Below, one piece after another: positions 34,524 to 39,214 of a DNA stretch of 39,214 nucleotides. This stretch comes from CAWEZN01 sp964498015 (GTDB lineage Bacteria; Zixibacteria; MSB-5A5; GN15; PGXB01). The DNA is taken from positions 1-39,214 of the forward strand of contig CAZCFT010000012.1 in the NCBI GenBank assembly GCA_964498015.1. The letters are read 5' to 3'. How positions within the stretch are numbered: the first letter of the stretch is position 1; every line of letters starts with the position of its first letter. Under the pieces are notes generated by a model. The model made no database searches, had not been told where the DNA came from, and saw only the letters and a program-made list of their open reading frames with translations. Both the position numbers and the translations under genes were made by a program.

Positions 34524-35458
34524 TTTAGCGCTCTGACGTATCTGAAAAAATCGTTCCCATTGAGTTCGGAAATTTCCGATGAACTCACTTTGGCCACCCC
34601 TATCGCCATTATTCGCCCCGAATAATCCATAAGGCTGATGTAATCATCTGTCGCAAATTGACCATTAATATCTACAATATCCCTGGAGCGCGGAGATTTT
34701 CCTGATATAATCAAGGGACTGAAACTCTCGCTTACCTTGATTGATGGATATGGCAAAATTGCCTCTATTGGTCTAATAAATTGTTTCAGAGCGCCGGCCT
34801 GTCGGTAATGATATATTGCATTAGTGGTAATTGCCTCTTTCAATTCGAAATTACCCACTCTGGTACGATTCAACTTTGAGAGATACGCCCCACAGCCGAT
34901 TCTTTCGCCTATATCGTTGGCCAGCGCCCTGATATAAGTCCCTTTGGAACAAGTAACCGTAAAGCCGACAATCGGAGAATTATACTTTGTGAGTTCAATT
35001 TCTTTGATTTCCACAACTCTCTCCGGAGTCTCGACATCCTCGCCCCTTCTCGCCAGTTTATATAACCTCTCCCCACCCACCTTTACAGCCGAATATGCGG
35101 GGACTTTTTGAACTATCTTCCCTCTGAAACTTGAAAGAATTTCAATAATCTCCGACTCGCCTAATTTAGGAATCTCCCTGCTTTTCGAATCTTCCATGAT
35201 TCCCTCGCTGTCGAATGTACTCGAGCGAATGCCCAACTTGATTTCGGCTTCGTAAGTCTTATCGACGTCCGCAAGAAATTGCGCAATCTTGGTCGCCCTA
35301 CCGAGGCAAACCACCATAAGCCCGGTGGCGCGGGGATCAAGGGTACCGGTATGTCCGATACGCCTCTGCCCGATAATCTGTCGAAGATCGCTAATCAGAT
35401 CATGACTCGATATTCCATACGGTTTTTCGCAGAGAAGAATTCCGTCATATTGAAGCAT
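34520..35458 (-). CDS. truB: tRNA pseudouridine(55) synthase
   Basis: A 312-residue enzyme forming pseudouridine 55 in the T loop of tRNA. The catalytic motif GHTGTLDPRATG carries the nucleophile Asp at residue 41. YDGILLCEKPYGISS near the start, and KVPAYSAVKVGGERLYKLARRG and CSKGTYIRALANDIG further on, are family blocks. The C-terminal ~90 residues look like a PUA-type tail. I chose the ATG at 35458 because AAGGAG lies seven bases upstream; a TTG two codons earlier is less likely. Its start overlaps the end of the DHH phosphoesterase gene by 14 bases. Confidence 0.96.
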   Translation of the reverse strand: MLQYDGILLCEKPYGISSHDLISDLRQIIGQRRIGHTGTLDPRATGLMVVCLGRATKIAQFLADVDKTYEAEIKLGIRSSTFDSEGIMEDSKSREIPKLGESEIIEILSSFRGKIVQKVPAYSAVKVGGERLYKLARRGEDVETPERVVEIKEIELTKYNSPIVGFTVTCSKGTYIRALANDIGERIGCGAYLSKLNRTRVGNFELKEAITTNAIYHYRQAGALKQFIRPIEAILPYPSIKVSESFSPLIISGKSPRSRDIVDINGQFATDDYISLMDYSGRIMAIGVAKVSSSEISELNGNDFFRYVRALN

Positions 35459-36437
35459 TAACAAGCTCCTTCAAATCCTCAAGCAGTCGTTCCCGGGCGA
35501 CATTAAGGGGCAACGCAATTCCGAACCCTGCGGCGCTAAAATGTCCCCCGCCTCCATACTTATGCGCCAACTGGGAGACGTTGATACCATTGCGCGAGCG
35601 GAGCGAAACCTTGGTAAACCCAGCTTCCATCTCCTTAAGAAGACCGCCGACAATAACGTCTCTGGCAAAAAGGGTATAATCGGCCAAACCATCCATCTCG
35701 CTCATATTCACCATATTTTTTTCAAGCATTTTGCGGTCAACCTGCAAGAGGCAGATTCTACCGTTTTCAAAAAATGAGATGCCCGAGAGGGCCTCGCCGG
35801 TCAGCTTTAAAATAGGCGGAGGAAGCGCAAAGTAAATATAGTCCGTGATCACCCTCGGATTTACTCCGCGAGCAATCAATTCACCGATTATTCCCATGGT
35901 CCTTGGGGAAGTGGAATCAAACCGGAAACGGCCCGTATCCGTCAAAATTGCCGTATAAAGAAGGATAGCTGTATCTTTATCAATTGATAGTTCTTCAGCG
36001 ACAAATAGCTCATAGAGCATCTCGCCTACCGATGAAGCGTTCTCATCGATATAATTTATTAAGCCAAATGGTCTGTTATCCGGATGATGGTCAATGTTGA
36101 TGATTTTTGTCCCCGCTCCAATCAGATTTTTGACCAGACCTGTTCGCTCAATGCCGGGGCATTCCAGAATCAAAGCGAGATCAAAAGCCGGTTGATCCCG
36201 AAAATCTCTAAATTCAATGGCACGATCAATCTCCGGAAGGAATCCATATTTGATCGGAACTCTCCCTTGATTTACTATTGTGACTTTCCGGCCGAGCTGA
36301 TCAATAATTCGTCCTAAGGCCAATTCCGATCCTATGGAGTCGCCATCAGGGTCTTCGTGCCCGGTAATCAAAATAGATTGTGATGACCTGACCGCCTGAA
36401 TAATCTCTTTATAGATTGTCTTTCTTTCCCTTTTCAT
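35445..36437 (-). CDS. nrnA: DHH family phosphoesterase (NrnA-like)
   Basis: A 330-residue protein of the DHH/DHHA1 superfamily, which in the NrnA branch degrades short oligoribonucleotides and 3'-phosphoadenosine 5'-phosphate. Metal-binding motifs are GHEDPDGDSIGS (residues 26-37), an Asp in LILECPG, DHHPDN in NIDHHPDNRPFG, and a later TDTGRFRFDS. The C-terminal DHHA1 part has the GGGHFSAAGFGI loop. Oligoribonuclease action fits its place near pnp and rbfA. The start overlaps the rbfA end by 29 bases. Cyclic dinucleotide phosphodiesterase activity of relatives cannot be excluded. Confidence 0.92.
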   Translation of the reverse strand: MKRERKTIYKEIIQAVRSSQSILITGHEDPDGDSIGSELALGRIIDQLGRKVTIVNQGRVPIKYGFLPEIDRAIEFRDFRDQPAFDLALILECPGIERTGLVKNLIGAGTKIINIDHHPDNRPFGLINYIDENASSVGEMLYELFVAEELSIDKDTAILLYTAILTDTGRFRFDSTSPRTMGIIGELIARGVNPRVITDYIYFALPPPILKLTGEALSGISFFENGRICLLQVDRKMLEKNMVNMSEMDGLADYTLFARDVIVGGLLKEMEAGFTKVSLRSRNGINVSQLAHKYGGGGHFSAAGFGIALPLNVARERLLEDLKELVNASI

Positions 36438-36783
36438 CTTCTTTGGAAATCTCGTTCAACAATTGTTCGATCCTCATTCCTCGCTCAATCGAGGGATCGA
36501 AAGAAAATTTTATCTCCGGAGTATTTCTTATTCCCAGCAGACGACCCAACTCCGATTGGATTCTATTTCTCACCTTGGAGAGATAATTCGCCGCCTGTTC
36601 TTTAACGTCATCTTGACCCAGGACAGAATAAAAAATAGTGGCATACTTTAAATCGGCTGTTATCTCCACGTCGGTAAAGGTCACCATTCCCTTGACGTTT
36701 AGAGTGCAATCCTCACTCAGGAGCCTCTGGACATCTCTCAATATTTGACTCCTAATCCTGTCTGCTCTCTTAAATTGGCGCAT
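36409..36783 (-). CDS. rbfA: Ribosome-binding factor A
   Basis: A 124-residue small-subunit maturation factor with a KH-like fold that binds 16S rRNA during late assembly. Family features: RADRIRSQILRDVQRLLSE at the start, VTFTDVEITADLKYATIFYSVLG in the middle and IRNTPEIKFSFDPSIERGMRIEQLLNEI near the end. Its last 29 bases are shared with the next gene in another frame. It lies eight bases after the DUF503 gene. Confidence 0.96.
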   Translation of the reverse strand: MRQFKRADRIRSQILRDVQRLLSEDCTLNVKGMVTFTDVEITADLKYATIFYSVLGQDDVKEQAANYLSKVRNRIQSELGRLLGIRNTPEIKFSFDPSIERGMRIEQLLNEISKEDEKGKKDNL

Positions 36784-36791
36784 AATTCAGC

Positions 36792-37073
36792 CTATAAAAT
36801 TTCCACCCGGTAATCAGACATATTTATCTCCGCCTCGTTTCCTACCGAATCTGCTATCTTGGCGATCACTTGGTCGGCAAATCGCTTATCATTGGTAACA
36901 ATGGCCGCTCCGACTTGTGCCCTCTGGAGACTATCATTATATCCAACCTCGGCAATTGATATATTAAAACGACTCCGTAGCCGAGATAGAAGCGGCTTCA
37001 ATCTCCTTCTTTTTTCTTTTAGTGAAGCTATTCCGGGGAGATACAAGTCAAAAACTACCGTGCCGATAAACAA
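36792..37073 (-). CDS. ylxP: DUF503 family protein (YlxP-like)
   Basis: A 93-residue small protein of the YlxP/DUF503 family, commonly found between infB and rbfA. The sequence shows the SLKEKRRRLKPLLSRLRSRFNISIAEVGYNDSLQRAQVGAAIV family core. The biochemical role is unsettled; location and basic surface suggest RNA or ribosome contact. It uses a TTG start at 37073 right behind AGGTGAAGG, 11 bases after the infB stop. Confidence 0.92.
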   Translation of the reverse strand: MFIGTVVFDLYLPGIASLKEKRRRLKPLLSRLRSRFNISIAEVGYNDSLQRAQVGAAIVTNDKRFADQVIAKIADSVGNEAEINMSDYRVEIL

Positions 37074-37084
37074 CCTTCACCTAT

Positions 37085-39214
37085 CTATTCCAACTTCTTT
37101 GCAGTCTCTACCAGATGGTACACCTCTATATGATCCCCCACTTTAACATCATTATAGTTCTCGACCGCGAGACCGCATTCATAACCGTTTTGAACTTCAC
37201 GCACATCGTCCCTGAATCGTCTGAGCGAACTCAGCGCCCCCGTAAAAATTATTCTGCCGTCACGGACAATATGCACTTTATCCGTTCTCTTTATGGCGCC
37301 GTCCTTCACAAAACACCCGGCCACGGTTCCGACCTTCGGCGCCTTGAATATCTCTCTTACTTCAGCCATACCCGAGAATTCTTCCTTAATGACCGGCGAG
37401 AGCATCCCCTCCAAAGCCTTTCGAATATCATCTTCGACCTCATAAATGATATCATATTGTCTTATATCCACTTTTTCCCGGGCCGCTGTTTCCCGGGCGC
37501 GGCTGTCGGGGCTGACGCTAAATCCGATCACTATGGCATTGGATACCGCCGCCAGGAGAACATCGGATTCGTTTATGGCGCCGACCCCTTTGTGGATAAT
37601 AACGGTCCGAGCTTCATCCGTCGCTATCTTTGCCAAAATCTCGGATAGCGCTTCTGCGGAACCATCAACATCAGCTTTTATGACCAGACGAAGCTCTTTC
37701 ATTTGGCCATCTTTAATCTGTGCGTAGATTCCCTCGAGCGTAGGACGGCCATATCCCCGCCGGATATCCTGTTCCCTTTTCACCTGCATCCGCTTGAGAG
37801 AAATCTCTCTGGCCTCCTGATCATCCTGAACCGCCATGAAAGTATCTCCCGCCTGAGGCACGCCATTGAGTCCCGTCAGGCGAGCCGGAAACGATGGCCC
37901 AACTTCTTTCAGGGGAACATCTCGATCGCTCGTCAGGGTCCTGACCCGTCCACTGCAGACGCCTGCCACGATAGGGTCGCCGATTCTTATCGTACCTTTT
38001 TGCACAATGACTGTGCTCACCGGGCCCCTCCCGCGTTCCAGTTTGGCTTCGATGACTACTCCCTGTCCTCTGATTCCGGGGTCGGCTTTCAAATCAAGCA
38101 TCTCTGCTTGAAGAAGAATCATTTCAAGAAGGCGGTCGATACCCTGCCCGGTTTTGGCCGAGACCTCCACCATGATTGTTTTTCCACCCCACTCTTCCGA
38201 CATCAGATTATATTTTGATAGTTGCTGCCTTATCATATCAGGATTGGCTGTCGGCTTATCTATTTTATTTATGGCAACAATTATCGGGACCCCGGCGGCA
38301 CGGGCGTGGTCGATGGCTTCAACGGTTTGAGGCATAACAGCATCGTCAGCGGCGACAACAAGCACCACAATGTCCGTAATCTGAGCGCCCCGGGCGCGCA
38401 TAGCCGTAAAGGCTTCATGACCGGGAGTATCAATAAAAGCAATTCCCTTTTCGCCTACAATCGCTTCATAAGCCCCGATATGCTGAGTGATAGCCCCAGC
38501 CTCTTGCGCAACAACATTGGTTTCTCTTATATAATCAAGTAGCGAAGTTTTGCCATGATCGACGTGTCCCATGATCGTGACAACCGGCGCGCGGGTGAAC
38601 ATGTGCTCCGTGCTTTCCTCTTCCTTGGCTTCCTCGCCAATTTCTTCCTTTTCTTTGATGCCATAGCCGCATTCAAGCGCCAGAGTTTCAATAGTCTCGA
38701 GGTCAAGACGCTGGTTTATTGAAGCCATCATTCCGAGTCTGAAACAAACCGCGATCAGCTCGGCCGGCTTCATTTCCATAGCCCGCGCCAATTCCGCGAC
38801 AGTCATGAATTCGTTTACTTCAATCATGTTTTCTTCCGGTATTTCAACGGTTCCGCCGGATTTAAAACGTCTCTTATACTTCTTTGTCTTCTTGACTCCG
38901 CCGATCGAGGCCATCGTTGCCTTAAAGCTTCTCACCACCGCTTTGCGGTCAACCAAGCGGGCTTCTTTTCCTTTTTTCCTCTTGTCAAATTTTTTCTTCC
39001 GCTTGTCATGCTTCTTGAGCGCCACGGATAATTTTGCAAGACGCTCATCAAAAGTCGTCCTCTCTGTCGGCTCAGCGATTTCTATCTTTGCTTCAGGCGG
39101 TCGAGGCCTTTTCTTGAGCTCAATATTCTTCTTAACCGCTTCTTTTTCCGCTTCAAACTTGCTTTTTATCGCGGCCAGCATCTCGTCGGTCGCAACGGAC
39201 ATGATGCTATTTGG
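37085..39214 (-). CDS. infB: Translation initiation factor IF-2 (5' end outside window)
   Basis: A GTPase that places initiator tRNA on the 30S subunit. The visible ~709 codons include a basic Lys-rich linker (about residues 30-110), a second IF2_N-like module (MTVAELARAMEMKPAELIAVCFRLG), the G domain with GHVDHGKTSLL, DTPGHEAF and NKIDKP, and the C-terminal domains II-IV with VIIHKGVGAINESDV. The first ATG in the window is at 39202, but the frame stays open to the edge (PNSI before it), and SIMSVATDEMLAAIKSKFEAEK looks like the inner part of the first N-terminal IF2 module. The true start therefore lies upstream. Confidence 0.96.
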   Translation of the reverse strand, partial: PNSIMSVATDEMLAAIKSKFEAEKEAVKKNIELKKRPRPPEAKIEIAEPTERTTFDERLAKLSVALKKHDKRKKKFDKRKKGKEARLVDRKAVVRSFKATMASIGGVKKTKKYKRRFKSGGTVEIPEENMIEVNEFMTVAELARAMEMKPAELIAVCFRLGMMASINQRLDLETIETLALECGYGIKEKEEIGEEAKEEESTEHMFTRAPVVTIMGHVDHGKTSLLDYIRETNVVAQEAGAITQHIGAYEAIVGEKGIAFIDTPGHEAFTAMRARGAQITDIVVLVVAADDAVMPQTVEAIDHARAAGVPIIVAINKIDKPTANPDMIRQQLSKYNLMSEEWGGKTIMVEVSAKTGQGIDRLLEMILLQAEMLDLKADPGIRGQGVVIEAKLERGRGPVSTVIVQKGTIRIGDPIVAGVCSGRVRTLTSDRDVPLKEVGPSFPARLTGLNGVPQAGDTFMAVQDDQEAREISLKRMQVKREQDIRRGYGRPTLEGIYAQIKDGQMKELRLVIKADVDGSAEALSEILAKIATDEARTVIIHKGVGAINESDVLLAAVSNAIVIGFSVSPDSRARETAAREKVDIRQYDIIYEVEDDIRKALEGMLSPVIKEEFSGMAEVREIFKAPKVGTVAGCFVKDGAIKRTDKVHIVRDGRIIFTGALSSLRRFRDDVREVQNGYECGLAVENYNDVKVGDHIEVYHLVETAKKLE

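Noticed and set aside
37115..38542. Several plus-strand open frames opposite infB
   Set aside because: All are shadows of the IF-2 gene in other frames.
1..39214. CRISPR arrays, tRNA or rRNA genes
   Set aside because: No regularly spaced repeats and no cloverleaf or rRNA-like sequence were seen on either strand.

Overview
The window is bacterial chromosomal DNA. The long minus-strand block at the right end has the usual infB-rbfA-truB-ribF-rpsO-pnp order. The secreted proteins with C-terminal YPNP sorting-like domains, the M16 peptidases and the DUF1573-like proteins suggest a member of the FCB superphylum such as a Zixibacteria-like lineage. That placement is inferred from gene style, and no rRNA or other phylogenetic marker was used. 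I saw no tRNA, rRNA, CRISPR array, prophage or transposase gene. TGA is an ordinary stop codon for many genes here.

Layout. 1-2729 (minus) holds 6-phosphofructokinase and ATP-dependent PEP carboxykinase, divergent from a glycogen phosphorylase at 2954-5512 (plus), which makes a small central-carbon/glycogen cluster. 5826-9484 encodes a two-gene exported M16B peptidase pair: a zinc-binding alpha-type subunit, and a beta-type subunit without the zinc site that is fused to a LolA-like C-terminal region. A 186-bp MITE-like element with imperfect inverted ends follows at 9494-9679. 9883-17808 carries three tandem paralogues of a large (831-873 aa) exported protein with a type IX-like C-terminal domain. 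They converge on a minus-strand operon (17809-20692) of CheW-like, glycosyltransferase-like and MFS proteins. 20874-22001 is an M29 aminopeptidase. A second minus-strand run (22165-26046) is M20 dipeptidase, divergent SDR, EamA transporter and LOG-family protein.

26296-28938 is the most interesting region: three tandem DUF1573-like exported proteins. The first lacks the CGC motif and the third has it. The middle one has an in-frame TGA exactly where the third has the first Cys of that motif. The middle and third reading frames are both exactly 249 codons plus stop, align without gaps at about 64% identity, and are equally conserved on both sides of the TGA. I read the middle gene as a probable selenoprotein (a U-G-C motif). 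Two hairpins lie just downstream of the TGA, although neither fits the bacterial SECIS rules perfectly. A recent nonsense mutation or sequencing error is the main alternative.

29062-39214 (minus) is the compact translation/RNA operon: infB (5' end outside the window), ylxP/DUF503, rbfA, nrnA-like DHH phosphoesterase, truB, ribF, rpsO, pnp, an M16 processing peptidase and a polysaccharide deacetylase, with several overlapping or touching genes. A short dispersed sequence (GGTAAATCCGGC followed by TTTGACGG, or eroded forms) recurs in at least six intergenic places, including inside the MITE-like element.
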